A stretch of 28,050 bases of DNA from Bacteroidota bacterium (GTDB lineage Bacteria > Bacteroidota > Ignavibacteria > Ignavibacteriales > Melioribacteraceae): positions 1 to 28,050 of the forward strand of contig JAKAMS010000001.1 of NCBI GenBank assembly GCA_021812745.1, written 5' to 3'. Positions within the stretch are counted from its first letter, which is position 1; every line of letters begins with the position of its first letter. The notes below the pieces were generated by a model. It had not been told where the DNA came from and searched no databases. It saw only the letters and a program-made list of their open reading frames with translations. Below, piece after piece: positions 15,174-23,561 of this stretch. The position numbers were made by a program, and so were the translations under genes.

Positions 15174-17390
15174 TTATTTTGATTTCATCTCGAAAACACC
15201 ATCCCAGTTTTCATTCGGAGGATTCTTAAGATAGAATTCGCAGCGCTGCATATAAACTTTAGAAGGATAATCGCCAAGTTTTTCAAATGATCTTTTGAAA
15301 TAATTTTGTGCGGCTTCAAAACTCCGGTTGCGGTATAAATCTATAGCTTGAAAATATAAATCCATCTCTTCTATTGCACCCTCAGCTTTTTTATCACCCA
15401 CAACACTTATTAATTCATAAACTTTAGTCGGTTTGCTTTTCCCTTTTACACGAATTATATCTAACTCTCTAGCAAGAATTTTCTCTTTGCACTTTTCAAG
15501 AGTGGATTCGCCAATCATTATATTTGTTCCATATTCTTTATTGGCACCTTCAAGTCTCGAAGCTAAATTTACATCATCACCAAGAACAGTATAATCAAAA
15601 CGTTTAACTCCGCCAATGTTGCCAACAATTACATCGCCACTATTAATTCCAATTCTAATTCGAATTTGGGCTTCACTGCTCTTGGACCATTTTTCTCTCA
15701 TCTCAGCTAATTTATTCTGCATTTGTAAAGCAGTTAGACATGCTTTATAGGCATGGTCTTCAACTTCAATTGGCGCGCCCCAAAAAGCCATTACAGCGTC
15801 GCCCAGATATTTATCAAGTGTTCCTTCATTTGTAAGAACAATCTCAGTCATCTCATTTAAGTACTCGTTAATAAAGCTAACCAGTTCTTCCGGCAGTTTG
15901 TTTTCAGCAAATGTTGTGAAGCCCGCAATATCACTAAATAGAACCGTTACATTTTTCCTTTCGCCGCCAAGACGCAGTTTATCGGGATTTAACAAAAGCT
16001 CATTAACCACATTCTTGCTTACATACTGACTAAACATTCCTTTAATCAAAACATTCTGCTGACGTTCACGCAAGAAATGATATGCCGTGCTGCTAAAGTA
16101 GCCAACAATTACAGCAATAGAAGGACTTACAATTGCTATTACAAGTTTGTTATGAATAAAAAGGTGAATACTCAGTTCATAAATTCCAGCGACAAGAAGA
16201 ATGATAAAAATTACGTTTAACACTTCTACGAAAAGACCTATTCTAAACTTTATCTTTCTAATAAATGAAGAGATATAAAATGCGATAGCAGTTAACAGGA
16301 AAACCGAAAGGAGTTCACTTTCTTTGGACTGTTTGAAGAGAAAATCATTACTAAGAATATTTTGAATTATGTTGGCGTGGAATTCAACGCCGTAAATCAG
16401 ATTATCCCCTTTGCGCTTTCCTTCAGCAAAAGAACAGGCGAGCAAATCTCTGTCTTCCGGCATTGTGGAACCAATAATTACAATTTTATCCTTCAATTTA
16501 CCGCTCTGAAGAATGCCGTAGCCCGGATCGTCCCATGTATTGATGTCAATGCCGGAATTAATTTCATAAATCGTCTTAAAATTTTTGTCATCAATAACAT
16601 CCATAAGTTTTACATACGGGAATGTTTCACTTGGACCGTAGAAATTTATTAAGACGGTTGTCGCATCAAACTGCGGAATTTTTTTCTCGCCAAGCTGAAA
16701 GTAACCGTTTTTTCTCTCTGCCGTTAAACCGTTTTTTAATCCATAATATTTATTTAGCAGGGCAAAACCGAAACTCGGAATCCTTTTTTGTGTTATATCA
16801 GTATATCTAAATGGTAAATATCTGCGGAAGACTTTATCAAAATCCGGCGGCGGCTGAACAATTCCTACTGAACTGTCAACACCATAAAACATATTTCCAT
16901 AATCTTCATTAGTTTTTATAACATTTGTTTTTCTTTGATCAATCTGTCCTTCAGTCGTCTCATCAATTTTTCCCGCTAGAACAACTTTGCCGGATTTTCT
17001 GATAGCACGCATCATTAATGTATCATTCTCCGGAGAAAATGGGTCCTCGCCCGGCATCTCAATATCAATCCCGATTGCCTTTACTCCTGCTTTAGTCAAA
17101 TTTTCTATTGCTTTTGCGTAAATAAATCTTGGAAACGGAGACTTATTATACGGGGGTGGAATTTGATCGAACAGATCCTGAGTCATTTCAACAATTATTA
17201 CTTTAGAGGAATCGGCAATATCAATCTTTCCCCTTTTAAGAAATCTTTGATCAATTAATTTTAATTCCAGTTCTTTGAGAGGCGAGAAATTGAAAAGATA
17301 ATCTTGCGTAAGAAGAATAGTGAAAAGAGCGGCGGAAAGTACAACTGCAAATTTCTGGATCAACCCTTTTCCTTTAGAACCGCCGCTCAT
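15174..17390 (-). CDS. CHASE2-domain class III adenylate cyclase
   Basis: A 738-residue membrane protein: TM1 at ~12-28, a large extracytoplasmic CHASE2 sensor at ~35-345 (with VIIVEMTQDLF, AIGIDIEMPGEDP and DKIVIIGST), three helices at ~356-435, and a cytosolic cyclase domain at ~477-660. Metal-binding aspartates are D487 (LFSDIAGFT) and D531 (KYLGDAVMAF). K527 and T601 (FDYTVLGD) are the purine-specifying pair; Thr in place of Asp is typical of class IIIb adenylate cyclases. N608 and R612 stabilise the transition state. Thus it should make cAMP under control of a periplasmic signal. The last ~75 residues are helical and TPR-like. It is the last gene of a four-gene unit, 15 bp after the barrel-like gene. 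Domain call is firm; the ligand is unknown. Confidence 0.93.
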   Translation of the reverse strand: MSGGSKGKGLIQKFAVVLSAALFTILLTQDYLFNFSPLKELELKLIDQRFLKRGKIDIADSSKVIIVEMTQDLFDQIPPPYNKSPFPRFIYAKAIENLTKAGVKAIGIDIEMPGEDPFSPENDTLMMRAIRKSGKVVLAGKIDETTEGQIDQRKTNVIKTNEDYGNMFYGVDSSVGIVQPPPDFDKVFRRYLPFRYTDITQKRIPSFGFALLNKYYGLKNGLTAERKNGYFQLGEKKIPQFDATTVLINFYGPSETFPYVKLMDVIDDKNFKTIYEINSGIDINTWDDPGYGILQSGKLKDKIVIIGSTMPEDRDLLACSFAEGKRKGDNLIYGVEFHANIIQNILSNDFLFKQSKESELLSVFLLTAIAFYISSFIRKIKFRIGLFVEVLNVIFIILLVAGIYELSIHLFIHNKLVIAIVSPSIAVIVGYFSSTAYHFLRERQQNVLIKGMFSQYVSKNVVNELLLNPDKLRLGGERKNVTVLFSDIAGFTTFAENKLPEELVSFINEYLNEMTEIVLTNEGTLDKYLGDAVMAFWGAPIEVEDHAYKACLTALQMQNKLAEMREKWSKSSEAQIRIRIGINSGDVIVGNIGGVKRFDYTVLGDDVNLASRLEGANKEYGTNIMIGESTLEKCKEKILARELDIIRVKGKSKPTKVYELISVVGDKKAEGAIEEMDLYFQAIDLYRNRSFEAAQNYFKRSFEKLGDYPSKVYMQRCEFYLKNPPNENWDGVFEMKSK

Positions 17391-17405
17391 AATTTATTCG
17401 TCATA

Positions 17406-19817
17406 TTAGATTGTTACTCTTGCTGTTAACCCGATGATTGAATTAGTTGCTGAATCCGGGATTCTATAAATTCTAAACTGAAACATTAAGTTAAGATTTA
17501 GCAATACGTTATAATCTGCCGTGAACTCAAGTGCTTGCCTCTTAAAATCTCCAAAACTTGGACTTAGATTTGCTGTAAGCTGTAATTTATTTTCCAGCAG
17601 TCTATATCTTCCGCCAACGTTTAGCGTGAAGTAATTAAAAGCAATTCCTTTGATATCACTTGCGCTATATACAAAACCAAACAATGACATCAGCGATTGA
17701 GTCCAATAACTATTTACATTAAGAGAAGTTGAATTAAATTTTGCATTCGTCATTGCCAAACTTTTATCGTCTCTGGTAGATGTTGTAAATGAAAGCGAGC
17801 TGTTATGTTTAACTACTGCTACAAAATCATAAGATAATTGTAATAGAATTCTATTTGTCACGTCATCAACAGCATACTGCCCGTTTGTAGGATCGGAGGT
17901 TTTCAGATTGTTATTGTTTAAATATTGATTGTAACCAATCGTAATGTTAGGAAAATTCGTCCTCGGAAAGATTGAAACTGATGCGCTTAGAGTTTGATAT
18001 GTAGTTGTAGCAATTTTAGTTTTTTGAAGATTATCTTGCAAACTTTCGTAACCGAACGACACGAATAATTTATTATCGAACATTCTGAATCTATCAACAA
18101 GATTTAAACCCTTCACATCGGTTCTTAAAAATGATTGACCGAATGATTGAAATTCGTTACCGCGATAGATATACGAAGCACGAAGAGAATTATTAAAATA
18201 GTTGAGTGCTAAGGCAGCTTCTGCAGCAAGTGAAGAAAGTTCCTGAGGGTTCCATGGACCGATATACTGATTTACAGTAATAAATTTACCAAGAATGTCT
18301 CTAGCTTTTTTTACATTGCTTGGATCAACATTAAAATTACCATTCGGTCCAAATACAGAATCAATTTGTGCGTCTGTTAAATTTCCGCTTGAAATATCTT
18401 TATTATAAACATCTACTGCCGCTTGAGATGTAAATAAAATATTCTGATTATCAAAAGCGAACATCAAGTCGGTGCCAATAACAATATTTTCTTGAGGGCG
18501 GGCGCCAAATTCAATAGAATTTTTATCGTCTTTAGAATGCAAATAACTTATACCAAATTGGAAATTTTCTCCGCTTCCAAATGAAGGTCTAATTGCAAAA
18601 ATTGTTCTGTTATATGTACCAAGTTCAACTTTGCCAAACGAAAAACCATTGTATTTACTACTATTGATTGGAATAATATCATTTCCCAAGGGGGCGCTAC
18701 CGGAAGTATATTTCTCCAACAAAGTACCTTCTACCTCACGCGCTGTTTGTCCTGAGGTTACTTGTACATTTATAAATCCCAAATTAACCGCGCCTGTAAA
18801 ACCACGGACACGTTTACCATCCATTATTAAATTTGGAAAACGAGGGAATGCATCTCCAATTTTCAAATCGAGCCAATCACCGCCTTGTAGTGAAGCAGAA
18901 AATCTATTGTATGGTTGTAAATTACTTTTTTCCTCTGAAGTTAAATAAGCATAACCATTCATCTTCCATTGATCAATAGAACCGTTAAATTCCGCAGCAA
19001 TATTATTTCTCCAAACCGATTCAGAACCAAAACTTTCACTACGAGATTCACCCATAGCGTAGCCATTGTATTTCCATCTTGAACTTACAGCCATAGCAAC
19101 TTCAGCTGAAACTGTTTCAAAACTTCTGGAAATAGAATTGTACAAATTTCCTTCTTTGTCATAAACCTCTACTTTCAGCAACTTGGAACCATAACTTACT
19201 TTACCGCCAAGATTTTCTGCGCTGAGAACTATTAAATCTCCGGCAATTAATTCGCTCGATGAAACATCCACATTGTTTAAGAAAATTTTGGTTTTTTTAA
19301 TGTCAACTATATCCGGCGCCTTTATGAATGAAATTGATATCAAAAAATCTTCTTCGGACATCAATTCACCATCGTTTGGACTTAGAATTATAACTTCTTT
19401 ATCCTTCTGTGAGACTGAAGAAACAGCTATTTGTAAAGGATTAACTCCTTTTTCAACGTCCAAAGGATAAGTCTGAGTTGAACCGTCTTTGATTCTAATT
19501 ATCAAATAATATTCAATATAAGGCGGTTGTATTATATCTGCAGGTAATGTTACAGATGCTGTATTACCGGCAACAAGCATCTCCGATTGTTTAAATTCAT
19601 TTTGACCGAATGATTTGTAGGCAATGCTTATATTGGAAATATTATCCGATGAGAACAACTCTGCTGAAATTGATAGCGGAGTTTTTTCTTTTGCGTCGCC
19701 AAACTTTACTGATGATATTATGTTGCTGATCTGTCCGGACGTTTTTTCATTTGTAAGAAAAATTAAAAACAGACCGAAAATAAATACTTCCTTAAAGATT
19801 ATTTTTTTTCTATTCAT
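17406..19817 (-). CDS. Large exported protein with Ig-like N-terminus and probable outer-membrane beta-barrel
   Basis: About 803 residues. The ATG at 19817 has GAGGA 7 nt upstream; a TTG at 19829 in the same frame would add four residues but includes that ribosome site, so I reject it. A signal peptide ends near TSGQ. Residues up to ~240 read as two beta-sandwich (Ig-like) repeats, the second opening with ILSPNDGELMSEEDFLISISF. From there to the C-terminus the chain alternates polar and hydrophobic residues in many aromatic-rich strands with N/G/D-rich turns, as in outer-membrane barrels, ending ...IIGLTARVTI rather than with the usual aromatic. No family name can be given. It sits between a FecR gene (27-39 bp away) and the CHASE2 cyclase gene (15 bp). 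Confidence 0.8.
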   Translation of the reverse strand: MNRKKIIFKEVFIFGLFLIFLTNEKTSGQISNIISSVKFGDAKEKTPLSISAELFSSDNISNISIAYKSFGQNEFKQSEMLVAGNTASVTLPADIIQPPYIEYYLIIRIKDGSTQTYPLDVEKGVNPLQIAVSSVSQKDKEVIILSPNDGELMSEEDFLISISFIKAPDIVDIKKTKIFLNNVDVSSSELIAGDLIVLSAENLGGKVSYGSKLLKVEVYDKEGNLYNSISRSFETVSAEVAMAVSSRWKYNGYAMGESRSESFGSESVWRNNIAAEFNGSIDQWKMNGYAYLTSEEKSNLQPYNRFSASLQGGDWLDLKIGDAFPRFPNLIMDGKRVRGFTGAVNLGFINVQVTSGQTAREVEGTLLEKYTSGSAPLGNDIIPINSSKYNGFSFGKVELGTYNRTIFAIRPSFGSGENFQFGISYLHSKDDKNSIEFGARPQENIVIGTDLMFAFDNQNILFTSQAAVDVYNKDISSGNLTDAQIDSVFGPNGNFNVDPSNVKKARDILGKFITVNQYIGPWNPQELSSLAAEAALALNYFNNSLRASYIYRGNEFQSFGQSFLRTDVKGLNLVDRFRMFDNKLFVSFGYESLQDNLQKTKIATTTYQTLSASVSIFPRTNFPNITIGYNQYLNNNNLKTSDPTNGQYAVDDVTNRILLQLSYDFVAVVKHNSSLSFTTSTRDDKSLAMTNAKFNSTSLNVNSYWTQSLMSLFGFVYSASDIKGIAFNYFTLNVGGRYRLLENKLQLTANLSPSFGDFKRQALEFTADYNVLLNLNLMFQFRIYRIPDSATNSIIGLTARVTI

Positions 19818-19856
19818 TTTATTCCTCAAATGGTTTAAGGAACTCTATAAAAATAT

Positions 19857-20564
19857 TTATTTATTTTCTGACGAGTAATATTCTATTTCAATATCGCCAA
19901 GTTTGGTCTTAATCTTTACTTTCTTCGTATTTGTATTTTTTATTGAATTATTCTTGTTTTTATCTTCCTGCGATTGCGGTGTAATACTGATATTTCCGGA
20001 ATTATCAATCCTCGCAGTATTTCCTGCTGTAAGAGATCCACTTTTTTTATCTCCTTTCAGAGATTCAAAATCAACTTTGCCTCTGTCTAGTCTTATTACG
20101 GTAGAGTTATTATCATCAACTTCAAGAGAACCTTCAGTGCCGCGTATTGAAGCAACCGCAGTCGGAGTTGTGAATTTAAATTCTTCATCTTCTTGTTTGT
20201 TTACTTCGAAACCGATTGTGCCTTTAGTAAGAACTGTATTTTTATTATCCAGTTTTTTATTACCCGACTTTCCGTAAACATTGAGGATTGCATTTTCTCT
20301 AACACGTAAGAGCCCTGAGCCATCTACAAACAAAATAAGCGCTAATGATTTTGGACCAGTCTTAACTTGATCGCCGTCATTTAACGGCAACCCGGTTTTA
20401 GCAGTTTCCCAATCACTTTGCCCACCTTTTTTATATGTAACATCAATTACAATTTTCTTTACCAGGGCAACAGGAGTATCAGCCGGAGCTGCTGATTTCT
20501 TGCCGGAGTTAAAACCCAGCAGTAATGGTATTATAAAAATTAGTAGTAAACTTTTCGCTTTCAT
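19857..20564 (-). CDS. Exported FecR-domain protein
   Basis: A 235-residue protein with a signal peptide (MKAKSLLLIFIIPLLLGF). A FecR-like domain follows: LNDGDQVKTGPKSLALILFVDGSGLLRVRENAILNV, then the diagnostic TPTAVASIRGTEGSLEV and a ribbon of beta strands. Unlike classic FecR anti-sigma regulators it has no N-terminal cytoplasmic segment, so it is likely periplasmic. FecR-domain proteins without a sigma factor often sit beside CHASE2 proteins, as here. The C-terminus is Lys/Asn-rich and ends in KTKLGDIEIEYYSSENK. AAAGG about 10 nt upstream of the ATG is the ribosome site, placed immediately after the stop of the preceding gene. It probably senses or relays an envelope signal to the cyclase two genes on; that role is inferred. 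Confidence 0.88.
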   Translation of the reverse strand: MKAKSLLLIFIIPLLLGFNSGKKSAAPADTPVALVKKIVIDVTYKKGGQSDWETAKTGLPLNDGDQVKTGPKSLALILFVDGSGLLRVRENAILNVYGKSGNKKLDNKNTVLTKGTIGFEVNKQEDEEFKFTTPTAVASIRGTEGSLEVDDNNSTVIRLDRGKVDFESLKGDKKSGSLTAGNTARIDNSGNISITPQSQEDKNKNNSIKNTNTKKVKIKTKLGDIEIEYYSSENK

Positions 20565-20579
20565 AGTTTTATCAACCTT

Positions 20580-21653
20580 TTATTTAGCAGTAAAGTTTAT
20601 TGAAATAAGAGCGTCTTTATGTGTTTCTAAAAATGAAAGTATCTGTAAAAAATCAGATAGAGCGATTGTACGGTTATTTTCATCCGTGATTTGAATTTGA
20701 TCAATAGAAATATTTCCGCTTGATAACTTAGCTACAAATTCTTGGTTGACCTGACCGGAGATTAAATTTGCCAGACGAATTAAATCCGGATTAATATTTG
20801 CAGCATCGGATTGATTGTTGCCGGATTTATTTAATAGGAAAGAAACAGGAGCGCTTTTTAACAAAGTGCCGCCGCCGGGTCCGGATACATATGCGCTTAC
20901 AGAAAGAACAATCCGCTGACCGCTTACCCATTGACGATCTAGAATAGTGCTGAGATTAACAACATTAGCAGTTCCAACATCTTTATCCTTGATCAACGGG
21001 TCGCCGCCATTCAGAGCTTCTTCTAAACTGGAATTACCTTCGGGCACTACGTTAGCACGAACAATATAACTCGTTGCACCAGCAACAGGAGTCCATTGCG
21101 CTTGAACATTACCAACATCGTATGAACTTCCATCTTGAGGTGATAGAATGGAAATTGTCTGAGCAGGGTTCAAAAAATCAAAATCTCTTGGAAAAGGAAG
21201 TTGGCTTAAAAAATTCCCATGGTCATCATATAACTGTAATGTTATTCTAATCACACCGGTGGGCTTTCCTCTTTTAGCTAATTCTTCGGCAAGATTTTTA
21301 TCGCCATCTATTGATTCTAGTCTGATATCGGAGTTACCAACATCTGCATTAGTAAAACTTCTCGCCTTAAAAACTTTTGTCTTGAAATTAAATATTTCGC
21401 GGAAACTACTGCTCAAGTCCATTTTCCAGTATGCTTGTCCCTGCACGACAACATTCATACCTTCCGGAACAATGGTTATTTGAAAAATTCTTGGCTGGTT
21501 GCTAAGATCATTAGAAATTAAAAATGCGCCTAAATCAACAGTACTTAAATCCTGGAAGACTTCTAAACTGATTTGAGGCGTCTGTGCTCTTAATAATAAG
21601 GAAGTGTTAAAAAAAAGAAATAGAGTTGTTAAAAAGATGCTTGCCCTTCTCAT
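20580..21653 (-). CDS. Secreted protein with fibronectin III-like domain
   Basis: A 357-residue protein with a signal peptide ending near LLLRAQ (residue 23). The first ~160 residues are beta-rich and end with PFPRDFDFLNP. From ~165 a fibronectin-like domain begins with the common ISILSPQDGSSYDVGNVQAQWTPVAGATSYIVRANV pattern and runs to ~275 (SAPVSFLLN). A helical tail (DLIRLANLISGQVNQEFVAKL) follows. No enzyme motif is present. GGGAG lies before the ATG. It is the first gene of the unit with FecR, barrel-like protein and CHASE2 cyclase (15-bp gap to FecR). A ligand-binding or adhesive role in the periplasm or at the surface is plausible but not shown. Confidence 0.82.
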   Translation of the reverse strand: MRRASIFLTTLFLFFNTSLLLRAQTPQISLEVFQDLSTVDLGAFLISNDLSNQPRIFQITIVPEGMNVVVQGQAYWKMDLSSSFREIFNFKTKVFKARSFTNADVGNSDIRLESIDGDKNLAEELAKRGKPTGVIRITLQLYDDHGNFLSQLPFPRDFDFLNPAQTISILSPQDGSSYDVGNVQAQWTPVAGATSYIVRANVVPEGNSSLEEALNGGDPLIKDKDVGTANVVNLSTILDRQWVSGQRIVLSVSAYVSGPGGGTLLKSAPVSFLLNKSGNNQSDAANINPDLIRLANLISGQVNQEFVAKLSSGNISIDQIQITDENNRTIALSDFLQILSFLETHKDALISINFTAK

Positions 21654-21710
21654 ATATTTACTCCCATAAAGTCAACTTATTGTAAACAAAAAGTTCTTTA
21701 CCCCATAAAT

Positions 21711-21739
21711 AAAGTAGCTATTTCTTTTAATTAACTCAA
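21711..21739 (-). promoter_or_regulatory. Possible promoter of the FecR/CHASE2-cyclase unit
   Basis: On the minus strand TTG (21739-21737) is followed after about 20 nt by TACTTTA (from 21716), which resembles the Bacteroidota -33 TTG / -7 TAnnTTTG pattern with one mismatch at the last base. It lies about 60 bp before the first gene of the unit. Single sequence match only. Confidence 0.25.
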
Positions 21740-21780
21740 GAAATGATTTTAAGTAAAAAATGAATTGTGATATAGATTGG

Positions 21781-21806
21781 AAAAGAGGTTCTCAAAAGAG
21801 AACCTC
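21781..21806 (-). terminator. Rho-independent terminator of the DUF3467 gene
   Basis: GAGGTTCTC and GAGAACCTC form a perfect 9-bp stem around a TTTT loop on the minus strand, directly followed by TTTTCC. It lies about 6 bp after the DUF3467 stop codon. Confidence 0.85.
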
Positions 21807-21812
21807 ATTATT

Positions 21813-22139
21813 TCAATTTACCTTTTCGTTCTTGTCGCCGCTAATAAAACCGAATTGAGGGGTTGGTTGTGCATCAATTTTGATTTCGCCGAATCGGGAT
21901 TCGAATTTATCAATGTTATCTTTCAATGCGCGCATTAACATTTTTGCATGCTGTGGAGTTGTGATGATTCGGGATAACACTCTGGCTTTAGGCACACCCG
22001 GCACTACTCGTGTGAAATCAATTACAAATTCTGCCGGCGAGTGTGTTATGATAGCAAGATTTGAGTAGATACCTTCAGCTTCTTTTTCACCAAGTTCAAT
22101 ATTTATTTGCTGTGCATTTTGATCATTATTCTGGTTCAT
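21813..22139 (-). CDS. DUF3467 family protein
   Basis: A 108-residue protein matching the DUF3467 pattern: INIELGEKEAEGIYSNLAIITHSPAEFVIDFTRVVPGVPKARVLSRIITTPQHAKMLMRALKDNIDKFE. The family is widespread, small and cytosolic, with no established function. I set the start at the ATG at 22139, which has AAAGGTG 5 nt upstream. A longer frame from 22181 would add 14 residues, but that segment runs through the stem and U-tract of the preceding gene's terminator and is not credible. The C-terminus is charged and ends KNEKVN. The gene is framed by two terminators, so it should have its own promoter or depend on read-through. Confidence 0.88.
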   Translation of the reverse strand: MNQNNDQNAQQINIELGEKEAEGIYSNLAIITHSPAEFVIDFTRVVPGVPKARVLSRIITTPQHAKMLMRALKDNIDKFESRFGEIKIDAQPTPQFGFISGDKNEKVN

Positions 22140-22160
22140 TTTTTCACCTTTGATGTTCAT

Positions 22161-22196
22161 AAAAAACCCACAATCCCGCATTAGCGTGACTGTGGG
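22161..22196 (-). terminator. Rho-independent terminator of the exported TPR gene
   Basis: On the minus strand CCCACAGTC and GATTGTGGG pair (9 bp, one G-U) around a 12-nt loop, followed by TTTTTT. It starts about 24 bp after the TPR gene stop and ends 22 bp before the DUF3467 start. Confidence 0.85.
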
Positions 22197-22219
22197 CTCA
22201 CGTTCAAATAGAATTAATA

Positions 22220-23380
22220 TTATTTGTATTGTTCGGCTTTCTTATATGCTTCTTCAGCTTCTTTCTTCATACCAAGGTTTGCATAAACCTGTGCTAGACT
22301 CGTCCACACTCTGCCTTCAGTCGGTTTAATTTCCAAATATTTTTGAAGATATGGAATAGTCTCTCTAAACTTTTCTAAGTACGATTTATCGTTATCTTCT
22401 TTTTTTAGCGCTACCTCTCTTAGATCATTGCCCCAGCTGATATATGTAGCGGCTAAATTATAATTAGCGTCTAGATTATTAGGATCCATTTTAACAACTT
22501 CTCCAAGAACTTTTGTTGCTTCTTCATATTTTTTAGATTTTAGAAGAACAACACCATAAGCATATTTTATTTCTCTGTTAGTAGGAGTTCTTTCTGATAA
22601 AGTCTTGAATGACTCCATAGCTACATCCAACTTGTCAGAAATATAATAAGCATTTCCTAGTTGGAGAAGTATATCGGCATCTGTTGGGAATTTTTCTCTT
22701 CCTTTTTCTAGTACAGAAACTGCTTTGCCGTACCATTCAAATGCTTTCACACTATCAGCCGCATTTTTTGATGTGGAGTATGAATCCATTAAGTTAGAAC
22801 CCTTTAGCAAATAAATCTGTCCCAATCTTGAAAACGCAAATGCAGGTTTACCCATTGAAGTTAATTTTTCCAATACAGGTACAGACGCATCAGTTTCTCC
22901 CATATTTAGATATGAAGCGGCAACATTTTCATAACCTATTGAAGAATCCGGTTCGCAAGCAATCGAATTATTAAATTGTTCGATCGCTTTTGCAAAAAAT
23001 ATTTTCATGCTGTCCGGTTTACTAGTCTTAACTGCATTATTGAAGAATCCAACACCTTTGTTAAAACTTGTCTGCCATGTATATTTCTTATAATCAATAA
23101 TTTGCAGTTCAAATTTTTTGCTTATGGCAAGAGATTTGTCGAATGCTTTCAACATTTCTGTAACGTTTCCTTCTTCACTGTAAACGCCGCCTAATAAAAA
23201 CCATCCTTCATCACTCTTAGGGTTTTTTTCAACTTCTTTAAGCAAGGTCTCTTTGGCTTTTGCATATTGCTTATGTTGGAGATACATCTTTGCGCCGGTT
23301 AATTCAGCAGATGCGCATTCGAATGCTGTAAATCCTAAAACCATACTTAAAAGACTTAAACCAATAAGTACTTTTTTCAT
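22220..23380 (-). CDS. Exported TPR-repeat protein
   Basis: A 386-residue protein with a signal peptide (MKKVLIGLSLLSMVLGF) and probably cleavage after AFECASA; C22 sits in a poor lipobox, so lipidation is uncertain. The rest is tetratricopeptide repeats: AKMYLQHKQYAKAKETLLKEVEKNPKSDEGWFLLGGVYSEEG, then repeats around residues 120-160, 205-265, 270-310 and a final VWTSLAQVYANLGMKKEAEEAYKKAEQ. TPR arrays mediate protein-protein contacts in the envelope. AGGAGA precedes the ATG. It ends in a strong terminator and starts next to a divergent gene (add). No specific partner can be named. Confidence 0.88.
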   Translation of the reverse strand: MKKVLIGLSLLSMVLGFTAFECASAELTGAKMYLQHKQYAKAKETLLKEVEKNPKSDEGWFLLGGVYSEEGNVTEMLKAFDKSLAISKKFELQIIDYKKYTWQTSFNKGVGFFNNAVKTSKPDSMKIFFAKAIEQFNNSIACEPDSSIGYENVAASYLNMGETDASVPVLEKLTSMGKPAFAFSRLGQIYLLKGSNLMDSYSTSKNAADSVKAFEWYGKAVSVLEKGREKFPTDADILLQLGNAYYISDKLDVAMESFKTLSERTPTNREIKYAYGVVLLKSKKYEEATKVLGEVVKMDPNNLDANYNLAATYISWGNDLREVALKKEDNDKSYLEKFRETIPYLQKYLEIKPTEGRVWTSLAQVYANLGMKKEAEEAYKKAEQYK

Positions 23381-23561
23381 TTATTCTCCTGTTATTAAAA
23401 TAAAAATTGCATTTTTTATGTGCGAAAAATAACCATTTTAAGAAGGCGAAGTCAAGGCGAATTTGGTGCGCAAAGTTGAGCGGAAGTATATTTCTTCAAT
23501 AATCAGCGTTAATTGATTTTCGGAACGCAAAAGGATAATTTTGAAAGAAAGGAAAATAAAA

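Noticed and set aside
23541..23561. TTG-initiated extension of adenosine deaminase
   Set aside because: The extension contains the AAAGGA ribosome site of the ATG at 23562 and codes for a lysine-rich stretch absent from the family.
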